Assembly: GCF_003614945.1 (NCBI RefSeq)
Contig: NZ_QYCZ01000001.1
Location: 266,001-330,000, forward strand
Length of the DNA: 64,000 nt
Direction of reading: 5' to 3'
Source of the DNA: Bergeyella cardium
GTDB taxonomy: Bacteria > Bacteroidota > Bacteroidia > Flavobacteriales > Weeksellaceae
A program made the translations under genes and the position numbers. Position 1 is the first letter of the stretch; each line of letters begins with the position of its first letter. Positions 17,903 through 26,317 of the stretch are shown here, one piece after another. The notes beneath the pieces are model-generated. The model was given only the letters and a program-made list of their open reading frames with translations, was not told the DNA's origin and ran no database searches.

Positions 17903-18799
17903 ATGAAAAATAAGTATAGGATTCTCAAAATTTTGGTTACCGTTATCATCTTAGGCTTTCTGATGAACTTCTCTATCAAGAGGTTTAATAACCAGAAAAT
18001 CACAGATGATAAAGTTTCTATTCATCTCAATAATACTTCTACTCCCGTTCACTTCATTGATGAGGCAGATATTAAAACCCTCGTTAATAAAGAAAATCCA
18101 TCGAGTAGGGTAGGGGATGTAAATATCCCTGTCCTTGAAAAAAAGATTAAAGCCCTCCCTGCGGTAGATTCTGCTAATGTCTATCTCAACCTCAATGGCG
18201 AATTAAATCTCGATATCAAGCAGCGAATTCCCGTTTTCAGGCTTAGCAAAGGCGAGAGAGAGGTCTTTTATGTAGATGAAAAGGGAGTCGAATTCCCCAT
18301 CTCTAAAAATTATTCCCATAAATGTATGCTCGTAAGTGGAGATGTGAAGCCAGAAGAATATCCCCAGCTGATGTACTTGGTAAAAAAGATAGAAAATGAC
18401 GACTTTTGCAAAAAGTATTTTATTGGTATTTCCAAACGGAGGAATAATTATTTCCTCCTTACCAGCGATGGGCATTATCGAGTAGAGATTGGTGATTTGG
18501 ATAATATAGACTTTAAAATACAAGGCTTTAAAACCTTTGTGGAAAAGATTTTGGTTTATCAAGACCCAGAGAAATACAGGAAAATTTCGGTGAAGTACAG
18601 CAATCAAATCGTTACTACGCTCAATCCTCACTTTAAAGAAAATGATAGTATCTTAGCTACCGGTAGAAAGGAAATGAAGCACGCCTCTGAACCAGAAATG
18701 AAGTCTAATCCTTCGCAATCTGAAAGGAAACCAAAAGTTATTAATAGAGAGGAAGATAAGAAGAAAGAAAACCAGTCAGGGAAAAATAAAAAAGGGTAA
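17903..18799 (+). CDS. ftsQ: Division protein FtsQ
   Basis: The 298-residue protein has a short cytoplasmic tail, one membrane segment (about residues 10-25) and a periplasmic part consistent with POTRA and FtsQ domains, the scaffold that recruits FtsL and the septal synthases. The C-terminal 40 residues are rich in Lys, Glu and Ser (for example KVINREEDKKKENQSGKNKK), a charged tail not present in E. coli FtsQ. Assignment relies on size, topology and its place between murC and ftsA. Confidence 0.88.
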   Translation: MKNKYRILKILVTVIILGFLMNFSIKRFNNQKITDDKVSIHLNNTSTPVHFIDEADIKTLVNKENPSSRVGDVNIPVLEKKIKALPAVDSANVYLNLNGELNLDIKQRIPVFRLSKGEREVFYVDEKGVEFPISKNYSHKCMLVSGDVKPEEYPQLMYLVKKIENDDFCKKYFIGISKRRNNYFLLTSDGHYRVEIGDLDNIDFKIQGFKTFVEKILVYQDPEKYRKISVKYSNQIVTTLNPHFKENDSILATGRKEMKHASEPEMKSNPSQSERKPKVINREEDKKKENQSGKNKKG

Positions 18800-18820
18800 A
18801 ACATAAATAATATAAGGAGT

Positions 18821-20203
18821 ATGCAAAATCAGGATAATTATTCGGTAGGTCTGGATATAGGTACCACAAAAATTGTAGCCATTGTAGGCAAAAGAAATGC
18901 ACAGGGCAAAATAGAAGTTCTCGGTATGGGGCGTTCCAAGAGTCTTGGTGTTCATAAAGGGATTATCAATAATATTACGCAGACTATTGAGTCCATTAAA
19001 AAAGCTATAGAAGGAGCTGAGCAAAGCTCGGGTGTATCCATTCAGAAAGTTACAGTTGGTATTGCAGGCAAGCATATTCGCTCTCTTCAGCACTCGGATT
19101 ATATTATGAGAGACAATCCAGAGGCCGTTATCACCGAAGAAGATATCGAAAGGCTCAAAGAGCAGGTAAAGAAGCTGGTGATGCTTCCTGGTGAGCAGAT
19201 TATCCATGTTTTACCACAAGAATATAAAATAGATTCCGAAGGCGAGATTAAAGAACCTATCGGTATGCACGGCAAGAGGTTGGAGGCAAACTTCCATGTT
19301 GTCGTCGGGCAGATGGCAAGTATTAAAAACATCATTAGATGCGTTAGAGAAGCAGGCTTGGAAATGGAAGCCCTTACCCTTGAGCCCCTTGCATCCTCGG
19401 ATTCCGTCCTTACCAAAGAAGAAAAAGAAGAAGGCGTTGCGATTGTAGATATTGGCGGTGGCACTACCGATATTGCTATTTTCAAAGATAATATCATCCG
19501 TCATACTTGTGTCATTCCCTACGGCGGAGGTATCATTACAGACGACATTCGAGAGGGCTGCTCCATCATTGAGAAGCACGCTGAGCAGCTTAAAGTAAAG
19601 TTTGGTTCTGCTCTTCCAGATACGGAGCCAGAAAACACCTTTGTGACTATTCCAGGTCTTCACGGCAGAGCAGATAAAGAAATCTCTCTTAAAACATTGG
19701 CAAAAATTATCAAGGCTCGTCTTGATGAGATTTTAGAAATGGTCAATACCGAGCTTAAAGCCTATGGTGCTACCGAGAGAAAGAAAAAGCTCATCGGAGG
19801 TATTGTGCTCACAGGTGGTGGTTCTAATTTGAAAAACCTTCGTCTCCTCACCAACTATATCACAGGCTTTGATAGCAGAATAGGTTATGCCAATGAATAT
19901 GTGGTAAATGATAAAAACCAGATTCTTAAAAACCCTGAATTCGCTACCGCTATCGGATTGCTTATGGAGAGCTTGAAAATTCGTGAAAGAGAAGAGCTCC
20001 TCCAAAAAATTTCTCTGAATGATAAAGTAGAAAACAGCTCAGCTCAGGAAATAACCCCCGAAAATACGCCAGCCAGTAGTAATAGTGGAAAAAAAGATGA
20101 ATCAAAAGAAGAAACACCTATTGTAAAACAGTCAAAAAAATTTATTTTTGGGGAAAATTTATTAAAAATAATAACGAAATTCTTTAACGAAGAAGAAAAT
20201 TAA
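18821..20203 (+). CDS. ftsA: Actin-like division protein FtsA
   Basis: The 460-residue protein is the actin-fold membrane tether of FtsZ. It shows the first phosphate loop VGLDIGTTKIVAIVG, the second IVDIGGGTTDIAIF near residue 208, and the adenosine motif GGIVLTGGGSNLKNL near residue 327. The last 30 residues after a Ser/Lys-rich linker (FIFGENLLKIITKFF) look like the amphipathic membrane-targeting helix. It is 3 bp from ftsZ. Confidence 0.96.
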   Translation: MQNQDNYSVGLDIGTTKIVAIVGKRNAQGKIEVLGMGRSKSLGVHKGIINNITQTIESIKKAIEGAEQSSGVSIQKVTVGIAGKHIRSLQHSDYIMRDNPEAVITEEDIERLKEQVKKLVMLPGEQIIHVLPQEYKIDSEGEIKEPIGMHGKRLEANFHVVVGQMASIKNIIRCVREAGLEMEALTLEPLASSDSVLTKEEKEEGVAIVDIGGGTTDIAIFKDNIIRHTCVIPYGGGIITDDIREGCSIIEKHAEQLKVKFGSALPDTEPENTFVTIPGLHGRADKEISLKTLAKIIKARLDEILEMVNTELKAYGATERKKKLIGGIVLTGGGSNLKNLRLLTNYITGFDSRIGYANEYVVNDKNQILKNPEFATAIGLLMESLKIREREELLQKISLNDKVENSSAQEITPENTPASSNSGKKDESKEETPIVKQSKKFIFGENLLKIITKFFNEEEN

Positions 20204-20206
20204 AAT

Positions 20207-22021
20207 ATGAAGGAACTGAGTTTTAATATGGAAAAAGGGAAATCCTCAATCATTAAAGTAATAGGCGTTGGTGGAGCAGGTAATAATGCCCTCAAACATA
20301 TGTACGAAAGAGGTATCCACGGTGTAGATTTCGTTATTTGTAATACTGACCAGCAGGTACTGCATAAAAATCCCGTAGAAAATAAAATCCAGCTTGGGCT
20401 TACCACTACCGAAGGTCTTGGTGCTGGTGCCGATCCAGAAGAAGGAGAAAAAGCAGCTCTTGAGAGCATAGATGATATAAAAGCAATGCTTGGTCAGAAT
20501 ACTAAAATGGTATTCATTACAGCAGGCATGGGTGGTGGTACAGGTACAGGTGCTGCTCCAGTAATAGCTAAAGTAGCTAAAGATATGGGTATCCTTACCG
20601 TAGCTATTGTAACTATTCCTTTTTCCTTTGAAGGCGAAATAAGACTTACCCAAGCAGAGCAGGGGCTTGAAAAACTAAGAGAGAGCGTAGATTCCCTTAT
20701 CGTTATTAATAATGAAAGGCTGCTACAGCTATTCCCTAAGCTCGGTTTCCTAAGTGGTTTTGCCCGTGCAGATGAAATCCTTAGTAATGCAGTTAAAGGT
20801 ATGGCAGAAGTCATCACCGCTCCATTAGTTGTTAATATAGACTTTAGAGATGCTAAATCTGTATTGGAAAATTCAGGTACTGCGTTGATATCTACAGGTT
20901 CTGCTATTGGAGAAAACAGGGCAGAAGAAGCTATTAAAAAGGCTCTTGACTCCCCATTATTAAACGATAATAAGATTACAGGAGCTAAAGATGTACTCCT
21001 CCTTATCCTTAGTGGTAATGAAGAAAATCAAGAAGCTACTATGGAAGAAATTGGGTTTATCAATAGATATATTCAGGAAGAGGCAGGAGGAAATAATAAA
21101 GCTAATATTATTTTTGGAGTTGGCACAGACCAACAGTTGGGAGATGAAATTAAAGTTCTCGTCATCGCTACAGGATTTAATAAAGATAATCAAAAAAAAA
21201 TTCAGATAGGAGAATCTGAAAAAGTTACATTTAAGTTAGACGATAACGCTCCTAAAAAAGAATCTCCATTTAAGACGAGAGAGCAGAGAACTCAGGAAGA
21301 ATCTTTACCATCAGATAAAAATATATTTCGATTGGATGATGATGAAGGCCCTGTTTTTGAACCCACTCCTCAGTTTAGTGCAGCCTCCTCGCCAGCTATT
21401 TCTTCTCAGACATTAGTTATAGAAGAGGAAGTCCCTGTACAAGTAGGCTTCTTTGGTAATGATGATTCAGACTCAAAATCCGAAATCAACCTTTTCTCAG
21501 ATTTTGATGAGTACGAAAGCTCAGCATTTTCATTTGAGGTAGAAAGCCCGAAAGAAACCTTCCCATCCCATGAGGAAAAACCCGTTGAGGTCAGCTTTAC
21601 TCTTAATAAAGAAGAAATAGCACCGCAGTACGAGGTTAAAAAAAAAATAAGCACTGAGGTAGAGCAAGAGGTTAAGCCTTCCCATACTTTCAGTCCGCAG
21701 GAAGGTATTCAGGAAGTTCCTCAAAATAAAAGCGAAGAGGTAAAGGAAGGATTTACTTTCATTACTAAGGAATCTGAAGAGCATAAGCAAAAGAAGGTTC
21801 AGGAGAGGAGAAACCGCTTGCAACAGTTCAATTATTACCGAGCAGATTCTTCTGCAGAAGCAGAAAATGAATTTGAGACTGTCCCTGCTTTCAGAAGAAA
21901 GAATATCTCGATTGATGAAGCTCCATCTACTGAGGAGCAGAATTCTTTCTTCATCTCCGAAGATAATAAAGGAGAGGCTCAGATTCGTCAGAACAGCTTC
22001 CTGAATAAAGATGTAGATTAG
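20207..22021 (+). CDS. ftsZ: Tubulin-like division GTPase FtsZ with long C-terminal region
   Basis: The 604-residue protein forms the cytokinetic ring. The tubulin signature GGGTGTGAAP is at about residues 107-116, with the N-terminal VIGVGGAGNNALKHM and the T7 region NVDFRDAK-like NIDFRDAKSVLENSG. After the globular domain (about 330 residues) come some 270 acidic, proline-containing residues, probably disordered, much longer than in E. coli FtsZ (383 residues) but usual in Bacteroidota. An internal ATG seven codons later (20228) could also serve as the start. Confidence 0.97.
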   Translation: MKELSFNMEKGKSSIIKVIGVGGAGNNALKHMYERGIHGVDFVICNTDQQVLHKNPVENKIQLGLTTTEGLGAGADPEEGEKAALESIDDIKAMLGQNTKMVFITAGMGGGTGTGAAPVIAKVAKDMGILTVAIVTIPFSFEGEIRLTQAEQGLEKLRESVDSLIVINNERLLQLFPKLGFLSGFARADEILSNAVKGMAEVITAPLVVNIDFRDAKSVLENSGTALISTGSAIGENRAEEAIKKALDSPLLNDNKITGAKDVLLLILSGNEENQEATMEEIGFINRYIQEEAGGNNKANIIFGVGTDQQLGDEIKVLVIATGFNKDNQKKIQIGESEKVTFKLDDNAPKKESPFKTREQRTQEESLPSDKNIFRLDDDEGPVFEPTPQFSAASSPAISSQTLVIEEEVPVQVGFFGNDDSDSKSEINLFSDFDEYESSAFSFEVESPKETFPSHEEKPVEVSFTLNKEEIAPQYEVKKKISTEVEQEVKPSHTFSPQEGIQEVPQNKSEEVKEGFTFITKESEEHKQKKVQERRNRLQQFNYYRADSSAEAENEFETVPAFRRKNISIDEAPSTEEQNSFFISEDNKGEAQIRQNSFLNKDVD

Positions 22022-22041
22022 TCTTTCACAAAAAATAGTAC

Positions 22042-22073
22042 AAAAAGCCCAGATATTTTATCTGGGCTTTTTT
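22042..22073 (+). terminator. Intrinsic terminator of the dcw cluster
   Basis: A hairpin AAAAGCCCAGATA / TATCTGGGCTTTT with a TTT loop is followed by a T run, 20 bp after the ftsZ stop. Confidence 0.9.
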
Positions 22074-22129
22074 GTGCCAATATGTCACGGCTTTCTTTTG
22101 GTATGTTTTTAATGGAGAGCTGTCAGCCG

Positions 22130-22162
22130 TTGCTATATTTTGCTCTAGAATATGTATTTTTG
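22130..22162 (+). promoter_or_regulatory. Promoter of the bacilliredoxin gene
   Basis: TTG at 22130-22132 and TATTTTTG at 22155-22162 are separated by 22 bp, a plausible Bacteroidota -33/-7 pair 43 bp before the ATG. Confidence 0.55.
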
Positions 22163-22204
22163 CATGCGAAAAAGATTAAGAAAAACTTTTAAATAAATAA
22201 TATT

Positions 22205-22615
22205 ATGTATCCACAAGACTTAGTATTGCCTATGAAGGCAGAGCTTACAGATAAAGGCTTTGAAGATTTAGTAACTGCCGAACAGGTAAATCAAGCACTT
22301 AAAAGAGAAGGAACTACGCTTCTCGTTATAAATTCCGTTTGCGGTTGTGCTGCTGGGGGAGCAAGACCAGGGGTTATCTACTCACTTACGGGAGATAAAA
22401 AACCAGACCACCTCATTACCGTTTTTGCTGGTGTAGATAATGAAGCCGTTGCAGAAGCCCGCAAATTCCTTGCACCATTCCCACCGAGCTCACCCTGTGT
22501 AGCAATTTTTAAAGATGGTGAATTAGTGCATATGCTCGAAAGACACCATATCGAAGGTAATGCTCCAGGAGCTCTTGCAGTAAATCTTCAAGCAGCTTAT
22601 GAAGAGTTTTGTTAA
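22205..22615 (+). CDS. BrxA/BrxB-family bacilliredoxin (YphP/YqiW-like)
   Basis: The 136-residue thioredoxin-fold protein has the unusual CGC motif (C46-G47-C48 in NSVCGCAAGGARPG) of bacilliredoxins, which in Bacillus remove bacillithiol from oxidised proteins. Family features MYPQDLVLPMKAELTDKGFE and APFPPSSPCVAIFKDGELVH are present. Whether this organism makes bacillithiol is not visible here. It is a single-gene unit with its own promoter and terminator. Confidence 0.9.
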   Translation: MYPQDLVLPMKAELTDKGFEDLVTAEQVNQALKREGTTLLVINSVCGCAAGGARPGVIYSLTGDKKPDHLITVFAGVDNEAVAEARKFLAPFPPSSPCVAIFKDGELVHMLERHHIEGNAPGALAVNLQAAYEEFC

Positions 22616-22638
22616 TAAAAATACTGTTTCATTATAGA

Positions 22639-22669
22639 AAAGGCTCAGCTTTCAATAAGCTGAGCCTTT
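22639..22669 (+). terminator. Intrinsic terminator after the bacilliredoxin gene
   Basis: A 13-bp stem AAAGGCTCAGCTT / AAGCTGAGCCTTT with a 5-nt loop is followed by G and a run of nine T. It is symmetrical enough to serve the convergent gene too. Confidence 0.9.
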
Positions 22670-22696
22670 GTTTTTTTTTATTTAGTGGGCTGTTTG

Positions 22697-23410
22697 TTAG
22701 TTGCTATAGTTCACATATTCTGTACCTCCTACATAAACCAATGAGGTATATTCTACATTTACATCAGCACCGTTATACTTTTCATTTACAGTTTTGGAAG
22801 AGCTGAACCTTAGCATATACTTATCCTTATTCACAGGAGAGAAGCTGAAATTCCCCTTTTTATCTACACGAATAGACTTGGGCTCACCTCCATTAAGCTC
22901 TATCCTCACTTTAATTTTATCTGAAAGATGATCGCTTTTTAGCATTTGATAGTTGCGCTTTCCATCCTTTATTTTAGTTTGAAGTACCAATTGAAAATAA
23001 TCTTTATCTCCCAGAGTTAATTTCTTATTTATTGAAGCATCTGTGCTCACAAATCCAACCGACTGATAGCGGATCTTCATTCCCTTAAAAGCGTCTTTTA
23101 CAAGATGATTAAAGCTCACGGTATAAATACCCTTTTCTGTTGCCTCAAAATATCCAGCGCTGTACAGTCCCTTGTCCTCTGTTTCTAATTTTATCACTTT
23201 TCCAGAGGGTGTTTGTACTATTACTTCCACTTCCTTAAGGTCAGAGAACCATTGTGCTACGGGAGTTACTTCTTCCATATCACCAAAGTATAGCCGTACT
23301 TCGTGTTTGCTTCCCAGCTCTGCCACAGGCTTTGTTTCTAACCAAATATGGTGTGCATAACCCATCATACTCACCAATAAAGCCATTAAAAGATTGAGTT
23401 TCTGTTTCAT
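22697..23410 (-). CDS. Periplasmic DUF4198-family protein
   Basis: The 237-residue product begins with a signal peptide (MKQKLNLLMALLVSMMGYA) and the mature part starts with HHIWLETKP, the early His-rich aromatic segment of DUF4198 proteins; the rest is beta-rich. DUF4198 proteins are often found with metal or TonB-dependent uptake genes, but no biochemical role is established. The start is set at 23410, where the signal peptide begins; an in-frame ATG at 23515 would place the promoter (23458-23488) inside the gene. It is divergent from the ferritin gene. Confidence 0.75.
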   Translation of the reverse strand: MKQKLNLLMALLVSMMGYAHHIWLETKPVAELGSKHEVRLYFGDMEEVTPVAQWFSDLKEVEVIVQTPSGKVIKLETEDKGLYSAGYFEATEKGIYTVSFNHLVKDAFKGMKIRYQSVGFVSTDASINKKLTLGDKDYFQLVLQTKIKDGKRNYQMLKSDHLSDKIKVRIELNGGEPKSIRVDKKGNFSFSPVNKDKYMLRFSSSKTVNEKYNGADVNVEYTSLVYVGGTEYVNYSN

Positions 23411-23457
23411 TTTTATAAAATTTGATTTAAGGTTATTAATAAAGATTGTAAACGCTA

Positions 23458-23488
23458 CAAAAGTACTCTCACCTGCTGAGATAGGCAA
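23458..23488 (-). promoter_or_regulatory. Promoter of the DUF4198 gene
   Basis: On the minus strand TTG (23486-23488) and TACTTTTG (23458-23465) are 20 bp apart, fitting the Bacteroidota -33/-7 pattern. The spacer contains CTCA-GCAGG-TGAG, a short inverted repeat that could be an operator. Confidence 0.6.
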
Positions 23489-23574
23489 GGCATTTTCATC
23501 GATTTTATCTGTCAATTTGAAATTATTTTAAACATAAATTTATAACTTCCTCTCTGTTATTGGTTCAGAACATT

Positions 23575-23582
23575 TAATTTTG
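23575..23582 (+). promoter_or_regulatory. -7 promoter box of the ferritin gene
   Basis: TAATTTTG matches TAnnTTTG and ends 16 bp before the ATG. No clear Fur-box palindrome was seen. Confidence 0.5.
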
Positions 23583-23598
23583 CCAGAAAATTTGAATT

Positions 23599-24111
23599 AT
23601 GATTAGTAAAAAAGTATCAGATTTAATCAATGAGCAAATCGCTCATGAGCAATATGCTGCTCAATATTATTTGGCAATGTCTGCTTGGTTTCAGGTAAAT
23701 GATTTGGATGGTATCGCGAATTATTTCCGAGTACAGAGTAAAGAAGAACTTACCCATGCTGATAAGATGTTCGATTATCTGGCAAATGTGAATGCAGAAG
23801 CTATTCAGATTAAAGCCATCCCTCAGCCTCCTCATGATTTTAAAGATGCTATCGATATCTTTGAAAGAGCTTTGGAACACGAAAAACTCGTAACTCAATG
23901 TATTTTCAACATCGTTAAAGCAGCAAATGAAGAGAATGATTACTCCACTGTGGCATTTCTTCAATGGTTTATCAATGAGCAGGTAGAAGAAGAGTCTAAT
24001 GCTTCCCTTTTCCTTGCGAAAATGAAGCGAGTAAATGACAATCCGTCTGCACTTTATCTTTTTGATCAGGAGCTCGCTCAAAGAGTTCTCGAAGATAGTT
24101 CAGACGAATAG
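23599..24111 (+). CDS. ftnA: Non-haem ferritin
   Basis: The 170-residue four-helix-bundle protein stores iron. Ferroxidase-centre residues line up with bacterial FtnA: E17 (in AHEQYAAQYY), E50 and H53 (in SKEELTHADKMFDYL), E94 (in ALEHEKLVTQ) and the NEQVEEESNA segment near residue 130. Length matches the family. It is transcribed alone, divergently from the DUF4198 gene, and ends at a strong terminator. Confidence 0.95.
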   Translation: MISKKVSDLINEQIAHEQYAAQYYLAMSAWFQVNDLDGIANYFRVQSKEELTHADKMFDYLANVNAEAIQIKAIPQPPHDFKDAIDIFERALEHEKLVTQCIFNIVKAANEENDYSTVAFLQWFINEQVEEESNASLFLAKMKRVNDNPSALYLFDQELAQRVLEDSSDE

Positions 24112-24187
24112 TAAATAGCGTTGATAGCCGAGAGGCTTAGTAAATGAAGCGTTTATTTACAAACAATTCGTGTCATAAATTTTAAGC

Positions 24188-24221
24188 ATTGCTCTATTTT
24201 TAAAAATAGAGCAATATTTTT
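24188..24221 (+). terminator. Intrinsic terminator after ferritin
   Basis: The stem ATTGCTCTATTTT / AAAATAGAGCAAT is followed by a T run interrupted by one A. Confidence 0.85.
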
Positions 24222-24312
24222 TTAATAATTTGAATTCATAAATTAATTATTACTTTACTCATAACACAAAGGTTAGTAAAGCAGTTTATTATATCTTCTC
24301 AGAATAAAAAAA

Positions 24313-24335
24313 TAGCCTTGATATTTTCAAGGCTA
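24313..24335 (-). terminator. Intrinsic terminator of serS
   Basis: Read on the minus strand, TAGCCTTGA-AAATA-TCAAGGCTA is followed by seven T, 16 bp after the serS stop. Confidence 0.88.
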
Positions 24336-24351
24336 AAAGTATTTTAGGGTA

Positions 24352-25620
24352 TTAATCTATCATTTCAAATCTTGCATATTCAGCAATTTTTTTAGGAAGT
24401 TTAATTCCTTGCGGTGTCTGATTATTCTCCAGCAGTGCTGCCATAATCCTCGGTAGAGCCATTGCAGAGCCGTTTAGGGTATGTACAAGTTGTGTTTTAC
24501 CATCATCTTTGTATCTGCATTTTAATCGATTCGCCTGGAAGGTCTCAAAATTAGATACCGAAGACACTTCGAGCCATTTCTCTTGCGCTGCACTCCATAC
24601 CTCAAAGTCATAGGTCATCGCGGAGGTAAATCCAGTATCTCCACCACAGAGTCTGAGAATTCGGTAAGGCAGTTCGAGCTCTTCTAATAGGCTTTTTATA
24701 TGCTCCACCATCTCTTCAAGGGCTGCGTAAGACTTTTCAGGATGCTCTATCCTCACGATTTCTACTTTCTCAAACTGATGAAGCCTGTTTAGTCCTCTTA
24801 CATGGGCTCCATAGCTTCCTGCCTCCCTTCGGTAGCACTGTGAGAAGGCTGTATTTTTTATCGGGAGTTCTTTTTCATCTAAAATTACATCTCGATAGAG
24901 GTTTGTAACGGGTACTTCAGCTGTTGGGATAAGGTAAAGATTATCCTCATTAACGAAATACATCTGCCCTTCTTTGTCTGGGAGCTGACCAGTACCATAA
25001 CCCGATGCTTCATTCACCACATGAGGAGGGTTTACTTCCATATACCCCGCTTCAGTATTTTTGTCGAGAAAGTATTGGACCAATGCTCTCTGTAACCGTG
25101 CTCCCTTACCGAGATAAACAGGGAATCCTGCTCCTGCGATTTTTACTCCGAGCTCAAAGTCTATCAGATTATATTTTTTTGCAAGTTCCCAGTGGGGGAT
25201 AGCACCTCCACCTAAACCTTCTACAGCACAGGACTGATAAACCACCTCATTATCCTCCGCTGAAACACCCGCTTTTACCTTTTCATGTGGTATGTTGGGG
25301 ATTAAGTACAGTTTTTCGAGGAGTTTATTCTCTACCTCAGGCCTTGCAGCTTCCAGTTCCTTAATTCTCCCTGCATAACTAGCTGTTTTTGCTTTCAGAG
25401 CTTCGGCTTCATCCCTTTTCCCTTCCTTCATCAGTGTTCCAATCTCTTTGGAAATTTTATTTCTCTCTGCATTGAGATTATCCAGCTCGAATTGTAGCTT
25501 TTTCCTCTCCTCATCTAATCCAATCACTTCGTCTATAAGCTCTATATTTTGGAAATTTCTCTTTTTTAAGCCTTCTATAACGCGTGTTTTGTTCTCTCGT
25601 AAAAAATTAACTTGTAACAT
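24352..25620 (-). CDS. serS: Seryl-tRNA synthetase
   Basis: The 422-residue class II synthetase charges tRNA-Ser and tRNA-Sec. The N-terminal long coiled-coil arm (about residues 30-100) is clear. Class II motifs are visible: motif 2 as SQCYRREAGSYGAHVRGLNRLHQF (only key residues R and E noted here) and motif 3 near the end in NGSAMALPRIMAALLEN. Length and start match the family (MLQVNFLRENK). It stands alone between a leader with a hairpin and its own terminator. Confidence 0.97.
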   Translation of the reverse strand: MLQVNFLRENKTRVIEGLKKRNFQNIELIDEVIGLDEERKKLQFELDNLNAERNKISKEIGTLMKEGKRDEAEALKAKTASYAGRIKELEAARPEVENKLLEKLYLIPNIPHEKVKAGVSAEDNEVVYQSCAVEGLGGGAIPHWELAKKYNLIDFELGVKIAGAGFPVYLGKGARLQRALVQYFLDKNTEAGYMEVNPPHVVNEASGYGTGQLPDKEGQMYFVNEDNLYLIPTAEVPVTNLYRDVILDEKELPIKNTAFSQCYRREAGSYGAHVRGLNRLHQFEKVEIVRIEHPEKSYAALEEMVEHIKSLLEELELPYRILRLCGGDTGFTSAMTYDFEVWSAAQEKWLEVSSVSNFETFQANRLKCRYKDDGKTQLVHTLNGSAMALPRIMAALLENNQTPQGIKLPKKIAEYARFEMID

Positions 25621-25648
25621 AATCCGTATTCTTTAAAAATCAAATTCT

Positions 25649-25682
25649 CTCAGCTCCTTGCTGAGTAATAGCGACAAATTTA
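25649..25682 (-). promoter_or_regulatory. serS promoter box and leader hairpin
   Basis: On the minus strand TAAATTTG (25675-25682) matches the -7 consensus. It is followed by CTCAGC-AAGGA-GCTGAG (25649-25665), a 6-bp stem close to the likely transcription start, about 30 bp before the ATG. A regulatory role is inference. Confidence 0.45.
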
Positions 25683-25876
25683 AGTATTTTTTATCAATGC
25701 TCGGCCTTTCTATCATTCCTCATTACTACCTTTATTTTCCTTCTAAAAGTATTGATTGAATGGTTTTCTCTCTTCCTTTCTAATAGAAATTAAGTTATTA
25801 TAAAGTAGGGTAAAACTAAAAGCCACTTATACCAACCGATAGAAGGAGGACTAAAAACAAAATGATGCTTACTGTA

Positions 25877-26317
25877 TTACGGTCGTTTTGTTTTAAAAAA
25901 ATCTTTTATGAGTTGAGAGCATTCGTTCTCAAGAACTCCACTGATGATTTCTGTTTTTGGATGAAGGGTCAGCTTCTTATTTATAAAACCTCTCTGAGGG
26001 TCTCGAGCACCGATAACCACTTTTGAGATTTGAGACCAGGCTAATGCCCCCGCACACATTACACAGGGCTCGAGGGTGATGTACATTATGCAGCCTGTGA
26101 GGTATTTCCCTCCGAGAAAATTTGCAGAGGAGGTGATTGCCTGCATTTCTGCGTGGGCGGTTACATCGTTTAGCGTTTCGGTTAGGTTATGGCTTTTGGC
26201 GATAATCCTGTTGCTATGCACTACGATGGCGCCTACGGGCACTTCATCTTGCTCATAGGCATTTTGTGCCTCTTTTAGTGCGAGACGCATAAAATATTCA
26301 TCGCTAAATATTTCCAT
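25877..26317 (-). CDS. tadA: tRNA-specific adenosine deaminase TadA
   Basis: The 146-residue zinc deaminase converts A34 to inosine in the tRNA anticodon. The zinc and catalytic motifs are HAEMQAI (His ligand, catalytic Glu) and PCVMCAGAL (two Cys ligands). The N-terminal DEYFMRLALKEAQNAYEQDE and the short C-terminal helix fit TadA better than guanine or cytosine deaminases. It starts 14 bp inside the end of lon, so it is probably expressed from the lon transcript. Confidence 0.9.
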   Translation of the reverse strand: MEIFSDEYFMRLALKEAQNAYEQDEVPVGAIVVHSNRIIAKSHNLTETLNDVTAHAEMQAITSSANFLGGKYLTGCIMYITLEPCVMCAGALAWSQISKVVIGARDPQRGFINKKLTLHPKTEIISGVLENECSQLIKDFFKTKRP

